Shown piece by piece: positions 23,236 through 34,352 of a DNA stretch of 64,000 bases. The notes under the pieces were generated by a model. The model did no database searches. It saw only the letters and a list, made by a program, of their open reading frames with translations, and was not told the origin of the DNA. This DNA is from Carettochelys insculpta (Eukaryota > Chordata > Testudines > Carettochelyidae), in the NCBI RefSeq assembly GCF_033958435.1, contig NC_134152.1, positions 15,486,001 through 15,550,000 of the forward strand, read 5' to 3'. Position 1 is the first letter of the stretch. Each line of letters starts with the position of its first letter. The position numbers were made by a program, and so were the translations under genes.

Positions 23236-23420
23236 AGTCAGGCTCAGCAGCCCAGTCACTCACAGTCATACTCGCTGGGCCATTTCCCCTGTGACCCCTG
23301 GCACCTTCTGGGCCTCTAGGTCAGGACCCACAGTCTGGCAGAAGTCAGGCTGGAGCCTTCCCTTATCCTGCCTATAAGTTTGCCAAATACCCTGCTATCT
23401 GCAGGACAGTCCCAAATTTC
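23236..23420. repeat. Second copy of the unclassified repeat at 1-1060
   Basis: It matches 1-73 joined to 511-700 without the MITE, and so represents the uninterrupted state. Shared phrases include cccctgtgacccc and accttctgggcctctag. Confidence 0.55.
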
Positions 23421-23618
23421 CCTGCCAAGTCCCACCTCCCACGTGTATACAAAAGTGTCCGATGGCGATGTTTTTGCATAAGGGAAGGGCTGGTCTTGAA
23501 AATTCCCAGACCCTGCCAGTGTTTCTGTAGCTATCAGTGGGCCTCACCATCCAGGGGAAACCCTGCAGCCCCATGCTCAGGGCTGCATGGCCCACTGGCC
23601 CCACCAGCAACCCTAACC

Positions 23619-23757
23619 ACAGGAACCCTGGCTGGGGAGCAAGGGGAACCCAGCAGCCTCACAGCTGGGAGCCAAATGGGGCAGTCCCACCCACAGGAAC
23701 CCTGGCCAAGGAGCAGGGGGACCCTAGCAGCCCTAAAGCTGGGAGCCAGCTAGGGTG
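23619..23757. repeat. Two-unit tandem repeat (~70 bp units)
   Basis: Two adjacent units each start ccacaggaaccctgg and contain cagctgggagcca. They lie within a GC-rich interval (23,490-23,876) whose right edge, gcagtgtagacatgc, resembles a MITE end. Open frames over this repeat are by-products of its periodic composition. Confidence 0.65.
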
Positions 23758-24256
23758 GAGGGTCTCCCATTTCCCAACCAGGCAGCAGCAGCTTAGCTGC
23801 ATCAGCCTCCCCAACATGACCTTGAGTCAACTGTTTTATGCCAACAGCAGGGGTTTAATTGCAGTGTAGACATGCTTATAATCAATCCTCAATAGAATGA
23901 CAGACAGGCTCAACTTCCTGGCCACTGCAAGAAGTCTCAATTGCCCACACCCTCCAGACAGTTTATGATAAACATTTGCTCATTCTAAACCTGATGGCAA
24001 TTAAAATTGCTGTGTTAATTGAGCTTATTTTACGATCATCACTCTATTTTCATTAGCACTAATCAGATTCCCTCACTGTGACTCAGCCTTCAATCTAGTT
24101 TATCCATGCAGGAATCTGAATATACTGGCTTGTAAAATAAAGCTATATGGACATTGTGGCAATAACAGCTCTACATAGAGCAAGCAATATGACATATGAA
24201 AGCAGTGGAGCCTGAACCAACAAAAATAACTTAACAAGCCATTTTTCTCAGAATTA

Positions 24257-24474
24257 GGACTATGTCTACACTAGCACCCCCCTTTTGAAAGGGGATGCTA
24301 ATGAGACACTTCATGATATGCTAATGAGATGCTGTAATAAATATGCAGTGCCTCATTAGCAGAATGGCAGCTGTGGCACTTTGAAAGCATCGCTTTCAAT
24401 CATGCACAGCTCTTTTACACAGGGTCCAAGGACCCTACACACTTCAAAAGGGGGATGCTAGCGTAGACACAGCC
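24257..24474. mobile_element. Harbinger-like MITE (~218 bp)
   Basis: The ends are actatgtctacactagcacc and the complement of ggctgtgtctacgctagcat. Internal inverted blocks include ccttttgaaagg and the paired phrase cctcattagc / gctaatgag. The likely target triplet is TAG on both sides if the leading G belongs to the target. It is non-coding. Confidence 0.78.
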
Positions 24475-25089
24475 TAGTAGTGTTAAAGTCAATTGGAATG
24501 GTATCAACTGGCAGACCTACAATAAAATATATCAACGACATGATCCAAAAATTCTGTATAAAATTGGTTGGTATCTCCTTTTTACAGATGAGGAAATATA
24601 GGTACAGAGGGTAGAAATCACCAGCCTATAGTGCCATATATAACTAGGGTCCATTTTGGTCAATTTTGTGGTCATGGGATTTTAAAATTTGCACATTTCA
24701 TTATTTCAGCTATTTAAATCTGAAAATAGCTTTGTGTTGTAATTCTAGGGGTCCTGACTCCCACGCCCCCCAAATAAAGGAGTTATAGATGGGTCATAAG
24801 AGTATTGTACTGGGGTTTGCAGCACTGCTACCCTGATTTCTGTGCTGCTATTTGTGGTGGCAGTGCCTTCAGAGCTGAGCAGCTGAAGAGTGGCAGCTGC
24901 TGGTTAGGAGCCCAGCTCTGATGACAGAGGTGCCACCAGCTGTACTGCCCATGAGCTGGATCCAGCCCTGGCTTGCCTGATCCAGCCCATGAGGCTTGGG
25001 AGTAAGATGCCTCTGTACATTCCCCCAGTCAGGATGGGAGATGAACCCTGTGGAAGCGTGTCTGAACTTTGGGTCTTCTCTGACCAAGG
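24475..25089. other. Unannotated intergenic DNA
   Basis: No gene or repeat could be supported here. Confidence 0.4.
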
Positions 25090-25560
25090 GCAGCAGCTAT
25101 GAGTGAGGAGCAGAGAATGGCTGGGTTTGTGAAGGGGCCATTTAGACTGTTGGACTTACGAACCTGTGAGGAAAAGGCACCACCCATCCTACACGTGGTT
25201 GGACTTTTGCTCATGTTTTTTCTTATGAACTGCATGGTGTTTTCCCAAATTAATGCCAAATTACTTCCCTTTCTTTTATTAAAAGTTTCTTTTCCTATGC
25301 TCAGACCCTGTGCTTGCAAGTGGGTAAGTGTTGCCTCACAAAGGCACACAAGGGTGGTGTGTGAATTTTGCAGGTTACTGGATGGGGGCTCAAGCTGGTT
25401 CTGTATTGGATGGATGGGACAGTAAACCCAAGACATAGAACCTGGCCCTGGCTGCTGCTGGCTCCAACTAACAATAGGGTTATACAGGCATTTACGCACT
25501 TCTGTATGGGGTATTGATTTCCATCTAAATGTGGAATTAATACATCTTAATAAGACACCC
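25090..25560 (+). mobile_element. Possible LTR fragment
   Basis: The interval has an LTR-like layout: a cttttattaaaagtttc stretch acting as a possible poly(A) signal, then ctcagaccctgtgcttgcaa and the phrase actggatgggggctcaagct. It reminds me of a solo LTR family of turtle genomes, but this is memory-based and I found no tg...ca ends or target duplication. A 177-codon frame on the opposite strand has no domain and is not called. Confidence 0.3.
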
Positions 25561-25654
25561 ATATTTGTATGGTGTGATCTGAAGCTACTGCTGTATCTGT
25601 TCAGTTGACAAAAATAAATAGAATATCATAGTGATGATGATTGACTTATCAGAA

Positions 25655-25905
25655 AAAATAACAAGCAGTTGTGTAGTACCTTAGAGAATAACAAATGTAT
25701 TAGGTCATGAGCTTTTGTGGATAAGACCCACTTCTTCAGATCATTGGAGTAGAAAAAAACAGAATCCTGGGTGATATAGCAGGGATGGAAGGGAGGAGGA
25801 GAGGAAGGGGGGGAGGAGGGTAAGGGTTACCTGTCACTAGTAGGACCAGTTGATGAAGCACATTAAGTAGGATGGGTTCCATTCCTGTGACTATCAAAGG
25901 TGGTG
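25655..25905 (-). mobile_element. Penelope tail, lineage B (antisense)
   Basis: On the minus strand, ctgaagaagtgggtcttatc is followed by cacaaaagctcatgacctaa and tacatttgttattctctaag. The upstream part of the tail continues to about 25,905. CTGAAGA and the short stem gtgg/ccac of the hammerhead-like core are retained. Confidence 0.6.
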
Positions 25906-26717
25906 AAGCTACAGGTTAACAGGGCTACTCTTCTGAAACCATTGTCAGCATAGTAAGACTACTTGCTACTAACTAGGAAAGACACCAGTCAGTTGATCTT
26001 GCATTATTTAAAAAAGTGCAATTTTTAAAACTTGCAGAAAGTGCCTAGTGAATAATTTTTAGTCTCTTCCTTTACACCTGATCATGAACACATGACAAAC
26101 ACAGATGTTTATTCAACTCTTTAAAAGTAAACCATAAGTGCAAAAAGGAGTTATGCAAGTTCAGAGAAACAAATGAAAGATGAAATATAGTGAAACAGGC
26201 TAATTTTTGTTTAAAAAATGCTGTAACTTTTCTTGCAGAACGGGTCTCTAGAGCATTCATCAGCCTTTAACTTTTCAAGGGCAGTTTCTGGAACAAGCTG
26301 GTTTCTGTATTGTTGAGAATGGCTATCCTGCATCATAATAATGATTACTTGATTCTAGTAATTCTGACAGAAACTAGTACCAGATGCTTCACAGAAAAGT
26401 GAAGAAACTATTTAATCTATTTACTAATAGGGTGGAGTACAAGGTATCACAAAATTTATGCAGGAATAGTCAATATTACACACAAGTGTGGAAATAGACA
26501 TCCCCAGGTAAATTTACATAAATTGTATAGCACTTAAAACAATGTCTGACAGTTATGTTTGTCCACTGGGGCCTGTTTCGCCTTCCACATGCTACCACAA
26601 TACAAATAAAGCACTTATTGATACTAGAAGGCTTTAAAGAATTTAGGAGTCTTTTGTACAGTGTCTTTCATAATAGGGCCCTCATTGTAACTTCAGTGCT
26701 ACTAGAATAAAAATAAC
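25906..26717. other. Unannotated intergenic DNA
   Basis: AT-rich DNA with no recognised feature. Confidence 0.4.
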
Positions 26718-28850
26718 CATAGAATCATAGAATTTTAGGGCTGGAAGGGACCTCAGGAGGTCATCTTGTCCAGACCCCCACCTAAAGCAGGATCATCCCC
26801 AACTAATCATCCCAGCCATGGCTATGTCAGGCTGGGACTTAAAAACCGGGATGGAGATTCTACCACCTCTCTCGGTAACGCATTCCAGTGCTTCACCACC
26901 CTCCAAGTGAAATAGTTTTCCCTAATATCCAGCCTGCACCTCTACCTCTGTAACTTCAGACCATTGCTCCTTGAGAATAGTCTCTCTCCATACTCTTTAG
27001 AGCCCCCTTTCCGGAAGCTGCAGGCTGTTATCAAATTGCCCCTCTGTCTTCTTTTCTGCAAACTAAATAAGCCCAAATCTCTCAGCCTCTCATCATAGAT
27101 CATGTGCTCCAGCCCCTTAATCATTTTCATTGCCCTTCACTGAACCTGCCCCAATGCCTCCACATCCTTTCTATACTGGGGGGCCCAGAACTGGATGCAA
27201 TACTCCATATGTGGCCTCTCCAGTGCCGAGTAGAGGAGAATAATAACTTCTCTAGATCTGCTGGAAATGCTTCTCCTAATGCACCGCAATATGCCATAAG
27301 TCTTCTTGGCTATAAGGGCACACTATTGACTCATATTCAGCCTCTCATCCACTGTAATCCCCATGTCCTTTTCTGCTGTGCTACTACTTAGCCACTCAGT
27401 CCCCAGCCTGTAACAGCGCTTGGGATTCTTCCGTCCTAAGTGCAGGACTCTGCACTTGTCCTTGTTGAACCTCACCATATTCCTTTCGGGCCAATCCTCC
27501 CATTTATCTAGGTCACTCTGGACCCCCTCCCTACCCGCCAGTGTTATCTACTGGACCTCCTAGCTTAGTGTCATCTGCAAATTTGCTGATGGCACAATCC
27601 ATCCCCTCATCCAAATCATTAATAAAGATGTTGAACAGTACTGGCCCTAGAACCGATCCTTGGGGCACTCCACTTGGAACTGACTGCTAGCCAGACACTG
27701 AGCCATTGACCATTACCCATTGGGTCCATCTGTCCAGCGAGCTTTCTATCCATCTTACAGTCTGTATATGCAGTCCATAATTCCTTAATTTATGGGCAGG
27801 AATGTTGTGGGAGGCTGTATCAAAAGCTTTGCTAAAGTCAAGGTATATCACATCCATTGATTTCCCCATGTCCATAAAGCCAGTTACCTCATCATAGAAG
27901 CTAATGAGATTGGTCAGGGACAACTTGCCCTTGGTGAATCCATCTTGCCTACTCTTCATCACTTTCCCCTCTTCCACGTGCTTCAAAATACCTTCCTTGA
28001 GGATCCCTTCCATGATTTTTCCAGAACTTGAGGTAAGGCCTGGTATGAGCTCCCCGGATTGTACTTCCTTCCTTTTTTAAAGATGGGCACTACATTTGTC
28101 TTTTTGCAATCATTTGGGACTTCTCTCAATCTCCACAAGTTTTCAAAGATAATAGCGAAAGGCTGACATCTGCCAATTCCCTCAGTACACTTGGATGCAT
28201 TAAATCCAGACCCATGGATTTGTTATGCGTCTAAGTTTTCTAAACAGCTCTTAACCCATTCTTTCCCCACCAAAGATTTCTCTTAAGGGTGGTAGTCATA
28301 GAATCCCCATCCCTAGGACTATGCATCCCATGTCTTCCAGTCAATGGGGTCTTCTTTTGATCTCTTCTCTGAGAGGTCTCTGCCACAGCATTCTTCTCCA
28401 CCATCTCATCCCTGAAGAGAGCCTGAAAGCAGTTGCTTACCTCTACAGGAATTAGAGGTTCCATTCTTCTTCTTTGCTTTGTACTGCCCACACTGGTTGC
28501 TCAGCCTGCTGTGCCTGCAGGACTAAATGCTGTCTTCTGTTGAGGAAGTCTTCACCTTCTCTGATGGACTGGAGGGTTGATATTTGTGCTTCAAGTCCTC
28601 TAACCTTTCCTTCCAAGGTGGTGACAGCTTACACTTGGTACATACAAAATCCCTTTTATCTTCTGGGAGGAAGACAAACATAGCACGTGGTGTACAGGTC
28701 ACAACAGCTGACTTGTCAGTAGACTTGTCATTATCCATTTTTCCCTTTCTTCAAAGAATTCACTTGGAAGATACTAGAGCTGCCTTGAAGGACAGAAGAG
28801 GAACAAAACTATAAAAAACCCCAAACCAAATAATAATAATATGGGGCTCC
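26718..28850 (-). mobile_element. CR1 LINE, internally deleted, with ORF1 and RT remnants
   Basis: The 3' end is at 26,718 (catagaatcatagaatttta on the plus strand). The minus-strand reverse-transcriptase remnant at 27,687-28,013 includes GFTKGKLSLTNLISFYDEVT and MDVIYLDFSKAFDTASHNI, with the catalytic-region phenylalanine-serine-lysine block of LINE RTs. Further 5', a frame at 28,523-28,738 contains VFLPEDKRDFVCTKCKLSPP and a coiled-coil-like KERLEDLKHKY, resembling a LINE ORF1. The endonuclease and most of the RT are missing between these parts. Assignment of ORF1 to CR1 is less certain than the 3' half. Confidence 0.82.
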
Positions 28851-29549
28851 CCCCAAGGTGAACTCCCAGGCAAATTCCCCCGCTGGCAGCCCCGTTTGCA
28901 GCTCTCAGCTGGTCATGCTCCCGTTGTTGGTCGGTAGCCTCTGGCTTGTGAAGCCTTTTCTCCTTTGGTCCTTCCTACCCCCGTTAATCACAGGGAAAGG
29001 GGCTCTCCCTCTCTCTCTCGTTTTCTCTCTCTTTGTCTCTCTGCCACAGTAACTGGAATTGAAATTCACACAATCACCCTAGCAAACTAAAATTCAGGTT
29101 CAGAAATAATACACGGACCACCCAGTAACGTCATCTTCACTGTTTTAGGTTTCCCCTTCCTTATATATACTGTACAGGGCTGAGCATAATATGCTGTTCT
29201 GAAATGCTCTGCACTGTCTGTATAGGTTAAACTGCAATGGGAGCTAGCAAGAAGCTTGAGTTGTGCAATAGTGCTACTGAATAGGCCAAAGGCAAATGCT
29301 CAAGTACCCTGTTAGCCAAATTGCACTGGAGAAAGCTAGGTGTTTAATCCAGATTACATTGTCCCGTTTGCCATGAATATGTGCTCGACTCTCTTTTGCG
29401 ATAAGTAGGTTAGGTAGCCATTCAGCAGCTTGTATTCTTACCTAGGATGATGGTGAACACCAGACGTGCAGCACTGCCGGTGCGACTAGGCAGGGCTGAA
29501 GGTGGGATTATCTGCATGCCCTGTCTCAAGCAGATTTACTGAGTACCTG
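28851..29549. other. Upstream flank of the SNN promoter
   Basis: No gene was found. It includes a CT-rich run near 29,005-29,045. GC content rises toward the CpG island from about 29,450. Confidence 0.45.
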
Positions 29550-30016
29550 CTGCAAACACAAGGGGCCCCCGGAGCGCCCAGAGGTGTGGGGCCCGATCTG
29601 ATGTGGGTGAGGGCGGCTCTGTGAACAGGAGGCGGCTAAGAGCAGACTGATGTTGGCATCTGTGCGGATGTCCCTGGTGAGCGACCCGAGGCACGTAAAT
29701 GTCAAACCTGGACTCCCTGGGCTACTGCGGGCGGAGCCCTCCCTCCCGCGCTCTTAGCGCCCGGCCCCGGAGAGCCTCACGGGCTTGGCGCGCGCGTGCC
29801 CCGGCCGGGCCCCGCTGCGTGTCCTGGCCCGGTGAGCAGCAGGGCCCTCAGCTGCCGGGGGGCGGCAAGGTAGGGGGGGCGCAGGGGCGGGGGCTGCTCC
29901 AGGGCTCAGACTCGTGCGGGGTTGGCTGGTTCGCGGGGGGGCTGCAGGGCAGGAGGAGGCGCCGCCTGGCCCTGTCCCAGCCCCCCCATCGTGTGTCGGG
30001 CGGCTGGAAGCCCCCC

Positions 30017-30021
30017 ATTGG
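30017..30021 (-). promoter_or_regulatory. SNN: Inverted CCAAT box (distal)
   Basis: ATTGG within ccattggccgctgtcag, about 100 bases upstream of the TATA box, is a candidate NF-Y site. Confidence 0.6.
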
Positions 30022-30089
30022 CCGCTGTCAGCGAGCCCCCCGCCCGCCCCGTCAGCTGTTGCTAGCCAGGGCCCAGGCCCGGCGCGCCG

Positions 30090-30094
30090 ATTGG
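30090..30094 (-). promoter_or_regulatory. SNN: Inverted CCAAT box (proximal)
   Basis: ATTGG within gccgattggccgccgcc lies 26 bases before the TATA box. Together with the distal box it gives a paired CCAAT arrangement common in vertebrate promoters. Confidence 0.65.
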
Positions 30095-30120
30095 CCGCCG
30101 CCCCGCGCCGCCCCGTCCCC

Positions 30121-30127
30121 TATATAA
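30121..30127 (+). promoter_or_regulatory. SNN: TATA box of SNN
   Basis: TATATAA sits inside an otherwise very GC-rich island, preceded by cccgtcccc. Transcription is predicted to start near 30,150-30,157. A TATA box inside a CpG island is a minority architecture. Confidence 0.78.
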
Positions 30128-30149
30128 GGCGGAGCTACGGGGAACGAGC

Positions 30150-30260
30150 CGTCGCTGCCCGGGTCGCTGCTGGTGACTCGGCTCGGGATGGTGCGCGGCC
30201 GGCCGCGCTCCCTGTGCACCGAGCCGCGGGGGGCCGGGCCCGGAGCGCCCGTGAGCCGGG
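30150..30260 (+). other. SNN: SNN exon 1 (5' UTR) with upstream ORF
   Basis: The start is inferred from the TATA box, and the end from the strong splice donor GTGAGT at 30,261 (an alternative, GTGAGC, is at 30,251). An ATG at 30,188 in good context (G at -3 and +4) opens a frame that begins MVRGRPRSLCTEPRG. It runs through the splice into exon 2. With the donor at 30,260 it ends at TGA 50,963-50,965 after 39 codons. With the donor at 30,250 it ends sooner, after 27 codons. Either way it stops before the SNN start, so it could restrain translation of stannin. RNA evidence is not available here. Confidence 0.7.
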
Positions 30261-31121
30261 GTGAGTGGCGGTGGGGGCGGGCTCCCTACGCGCGCAGCGG
30301 CTGGCGCCGCTCCGGGCACGCGGGCGCGCGCTGCGCTCGCTGCTGAAGTCGGTTCGTAGGTTCAGCCGTGTGTGGTCCCGACCCGCCAGGCGGCCCGGCC
30401 GGGCAGCGCCCCCCCCCCCCCCCACGCGGCCGCAGGAGTTGGGGGGGCGCGGTACGATCGGCTCCCCCGCCCCAGGCGCGCACACGCGGGGGGGGCGGAG
30501 CCCTGCGCCCAGGCTGCGTCCTAGCCGCTCTTTGTGTCTGCGGCGGGTCCGGCTGCCTGGCTCGCCCCTGCGTCCCCCGGCCCGGGAGGGGGCGAGATCC
30601 GCCCCGGCAGCAGACAAAGGGGAGGGAGCAGGCTCGGCGCTGAAGCTTTGCCAGTGGGTCTGGCGTTCGGCAGCGCCAGCGCCTCTCCCGCCCCTTCCCC
30701 TTCCCCTTCCCCGCGGCGGGGCCGCAGCCGCGCCCCCTTCCCCGCCGGCGAGAACCCGTCTCGAGCCCGCTTCCCCAGCAGCCCTGCCCGGCTCGGGAAT
30801 GCCTCGCGCTGTCCGTGCGGCGCGCGTCGCAGTCCAGCCCCGCCGCGTGCCTCGGTCCCGGGCCCGTCTGCTGTGGCAATAGGGGAGTTCGCGCGACTGA
30901 GTCTCTGAGCTCTCGGGGGAGGGCTGGCCCGGCTTCCCAGCCGCCGAGCCCCAGGTCTGTCTGGCTGCGCCGTCTGCCTACATCACGCTTTTCTCGAGGT
31001 GCCCCCAGCTCCGCGGCCCGTGCACAGGCTCACCTTGTGGCTGTGCTTTGTAACAAAAGCACATTGCTGTCTGGCAAACGTAGCGCCCAGGCTGGCCTGC
31101 CAGAGGCTTGTCCCAGAACCA

Positions 31122-31233
31122 GTGCCTCTTTGGAAGCGCTGCACCATTCAGGAGGTGAAAGGGGAGTCTAAATCTGCCTCCTCCTCCTCCACCCTGTTTG
31201 GAGGCATACTAAAACTATAGAGGCTATGGTGCA
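31122..31233 (+). repeat. Probable donor of the 110-bp insertion at 34.4 kb
   Basis: This stretch, from cctctttggaagcgctgcac to aggctatggtgcat, is repeated at about 85-88% identity by eye at 34,380-34,487. No target duplication flanks this copy, so it is the likely source. It lies just downstream of exon 1 in SNN intron 1. Confidence 0.7.
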
Positions 31234-32117
31234 TATTCTGCTTGCCTCAGCATTGAGGTTTGCAGCTTTAAAAAACAGGAAAAAGCACTGCGTAGCTGCA
31301 CTGTTTTCAGAGTGGGCTCTAGTGTGTAGGGGAGTGGATGTGTTTTCAACTCATGGAATTTTTAGTAATAGTTAAGGCTCCTAAATTTGAGGGAGGAGGG
31401 GCTGGCTTCTAAATGAAATGTACCTCTTGCAGTGTTTAGGGAAACAGACAACCCCCTTCTAAATCAGCTGGAAACTCACTTGTGTGTTCTGGTTGTAACT
31501 TGGTAGGCCTGTCTCGATATTATAACTAACCTGCACATCTTAGTGGTGTCAGTGGTCAAGATTAAAAAGGTCTTAGTAGAGCACATGCGGTGCAGATATA
31601 GGATCTAACATGCTTCCTGGCAGTGAGGTAGGTGCAGACCTGTCTGTAGAAATACAGCTTCACTTAGTTGATGAACTGTATGTTGTTACAACCCCTAGTC
31701 TGCTTTGTACGCAGACTTTTTTAACGGGCCTGTAGACTGCCAGACCAAGTTTGACTCTGGCAGCTTGTGTTTTTTTTACATCAAGGACAACCTGTGTGTG
31801 CAGATGTAGTTATGCAGTTATATCAGCAGGCACAGGACAGAAAAGCTAATGGCAAAATGAGCCTTTGATGTATCGCCCTCTTTACAGACTAACGCAATTC
31901 TCCACTGAGTAGTGGAGAGGCACTAGCAGAGGATTTTAGCCCCATGATAGAGGTATGCTTCGGTGCTGCAGTGGCCCAAGTGCATGCAGTAGTGGTTCAG
32001 TGAAGGGGTTGCTCATGCCAACAAGAAGTGCTTCTGTTGGTGTAAGACGGTGTTCCACAGCCAAATTATTTTGAGAAACCCTTTTGGGCTTGATTAGTAG
32101 CAGAGAGCCATGATACT
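31234..32117. other. SNN intron 1, no recognised feature
   Basis: Unique-looking intronic DNA with no repeat or exon I can support. Confidence 0.45.
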
Positions 32118-32305
32118 ATCTAGATACTATCAAATCAAAAATGAAGTAAAGTAGCACTTTAAAGACTAACAAAATAATTTATTAGGTGAGCTTTTGTGGG
32201 ACAGACCCACTGAAGAAGTGGGTCTGTCCCAAGAAAGCTCACCTAATAAATTATTTTGTTAGTCTTTAAAGTGCTACTTTACTGCTTTTGGGTTTGGAAT
32301 ATATT
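32118..32305 (+). mobile_element. Penelope tail palindrome in SNN intron 1
   Basis: The left arm, from tactatcaaatcaaaaatgaa onward, is the reverse complement of the tail. The junction lies at cagacccactgaagaagtgg near 32,206-32,215, and the forward arm follows to about 32,305. The palindrome is nearly spacer-free and can form a long hairpin. The left arm extends a little further into the tail than in the other copies. No clear target duplication was found. Confidence 0.82.
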
Positions 32306-33066
32306 GATGGAACATATGTTCTGGTCTGGGGGGTGGTGGACAATGGAGTAAGAAGGGGATTAATACTGAAATTGCTGCATGTAATAATCTGATTTTACGA
32401 GTTGGGTTTTGAGATGTCTTATATTTTGTTCTTTGTAAAATAAGAGAATCTGAACAAACAACTGTCTTTCTGATAGGAAGAGGGTTAGCAATGGTAAGTA
32501 TGAAAATTAAGAACAAACGCAGAACAGCTGAAAGGATGGTTAGTGTCCTTTTTGTACAAAAATAAATACAATATTTTTCAGAAAAGGACTGTCCTTCCTT
32601 AAACTTTAAACATTATTATGAAAAAGAAATACAAAACCAGTTAGGTAAAGAGAAATATTCTTAAATTTTCTATAAATTTGTTTGTTTTCCAGCAGTTCTG
32701 TTTAAAGTACCATTTGACAGTATGTTTTAATGGGCAGAGTGCTTTTCATCTGTTTTGGTATGAGTAGCAGGGTAACTATATTATGAATGTGTTAAACATT
32801 AATATGCCTACCATCTAAATACTATTAAAATATTTTAGTATTTTGAGACACACAATTTTTTTTCCTATTTTAGAAGGAAAAAATAGCACTAGCATCAATG
32901 TTGTTTCATAACGCACCTTGTCAGATTGTGTGGGATGCCAGTTTTCCACAGAGCAGCTTGGGAAATACTGGTGTTGGAAATCCATCTCCCCAAGAGGTAG
33001 CGCGTACGTTGATGAGGGTTTGCTCCAGTCTTCAACTGCTGCAATGAATTGCATTTGGCTGACTAG
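32306..33066. other. SNN intron 1, no recognised feature
   Basis: AT-rich intronic DNA without recognised repeats. Confidence 0.45.
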
Positions 33067-33743
33067 GGCTATGTCTACATGTGAACGCTACGTTGCAATG
33101 GCTTATTTCGATGAATAACGTCTACACGTCCTCCAGGGCTGGCAGCGTCGACGTTCAACATCAACGTTGCGCAGCGCCACATCGAAATAGGCGCTGCAAG
33201 GGAACGTCTACACGGCACAGTAGCACACATTGAAATAAGGGTGCCAGGCACAGCTGCAGACAGGGTCACAGGGCAGACTCAACAGCAAGCCGCTCCCTTA
33301 AAGGGCCCCTCCCAGACACACTTGCACTAAACAACACAAGATCCACAGAGCCAACAACTGGTTGCAGACCCTGTGCATGCAGCATGGATCCCCAGCTGCA
33401 GCAGCAGCCAGAAGCCCTGGGCTGAGGGCTGCTGCACACGGTGACCATAGAGCCCCGCAGGGGCTGGAGAGAGCATCTCGCAACCCCTCAGCTGATGGCC
33501 GCCATGGAGGACCCCGCAATTTCGATGTTGCGGGACGCGCAACGACTACACGGTCCCTACTTCAACGTTGAACGTTGAAGTAGGGCGCTATTCCTATCTC
33601 CTCATGGAGTTAGCGGCTTCGACGTCTCACCGCTTAATGTCGATGTTAACATCGAAATAGCGCCCAACACGTGTAGCCGTGACGGGCGCTATTTCGAAGT
33701 TAGTGCCTCTGCTTCAAAGTAGCATGCACGTGTAGACACGGCT
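33067..33743. mobile_element. Harbinger-like MITE family 2 (677 bp), copy 2
   Basis: The left end is ggctatgtctacatgtgaac, the right end is gcacgtgtagacacggct, and the element is flanked by TAG at 33,064-33,066 and 33,744-33,746. The internal core closely matches 6907-7617, including ccttaaagggcccctcccag and agccccgcaggggctggaga. It is shorter than copy 1 because the left arm is reduced. Confidence 0.87.
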
Positions 33744-34352
33744 TAGGTGAATTGTGGCTATTAAACTACTGCCTTTCTGCATTTCAATTTTGGTAGCATT
33801 CAGATGGTGTAAAAGCAAACCAGCTTAGCTGTTAATTGCTTAAATCCATTGAGCAGTTATCAAGATTTTGTTTGGCGAAAATATCTTCCTCTTCCCCCTG
33901 CTTTTTTCCTTAAAAAGAAACGGGCTGATCACATTGAAACGCCTTGCCAAAAGTTCTTCTGGATTGAAGGCCTGGTCTACCTGTGAAACTTAGGTTTATC
34001 TAGCAACTTTGCTCAGGAAAGTGTTGTGGGGAAATCACACCCCTATGAGATGTCCTTAAGCCTAACCCCTAATGTGGATGCATTTAGGTTGACAGAAGAA
34101 TTCTTCTGTTGACCTAGCTGTGGCATTGGGGGATGGGTGGGTGGGGGCTTTACTGTAATGGGGTAATAACTCCCACTACAGAGTTGTCACCACAAAAGTG
34201 GTATAGGCACTGCTGTAATACTTGTAGTGCCACCATACCCCTCATGGTTGTTGGGGTGGTGGAGAGCAATGGTCAGTATTTTACTGAAACATGAAGTTGG
34301 TGTTTACCTTATATTAGTTCAGTATACAGTACAGCAAGGCTTGACTAACTGT
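33744..34352. other. SNN intron 1 with a degraded MITE-like stretch
   Basis: Around 33,965-34,130, phrases such as cctggtctacctgtgaaact and gttgacagaagaattcttct-like inverted blocks suggest a decayed DNA transposon. The limits cannot be set. Nothing else is recognised. Confidence 0.35.

Larger units (their letters stand above)
29550..30990. promoter_or_regulatory. SNN: CpG island promoter of SNN
   Basis: GC content and CG dinucleotide density jump sharply over this interval, unlike anything else in the window. Typical CpG-island words (gcggccgc-like, cgcgcg, GGGCGG) are abundant, and there is a C run at 30,409-30,423. The island surrounds the TATA and CCAAT boxes and the non-coding first exon. 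Long frames inside it on both strands (up to 205 codons) result from the scarcity of AT-rich stop codons. Confidence 0.9.

Noticed and set aside
25029..25562. 177-codon ORF on the minus strand
   Set aside because: No domain is recognisable, and it overlaps an LTR-like region and a 108-codon frame on the other strand.
1..29500. LITAF exons expected upstream of SNN by synteny
   Set aside because: No LITAF-like cysteine-rich domain was found on either strand; the gene probably lies outside the window.
29699..30882. Several long ORFs on both strands (up to 205 codons) in the CpG island
   Set aside because: High GC content removes stop codons; the frames overlap on both strands, are low-complexity in A/P/R/G, and match no domain.
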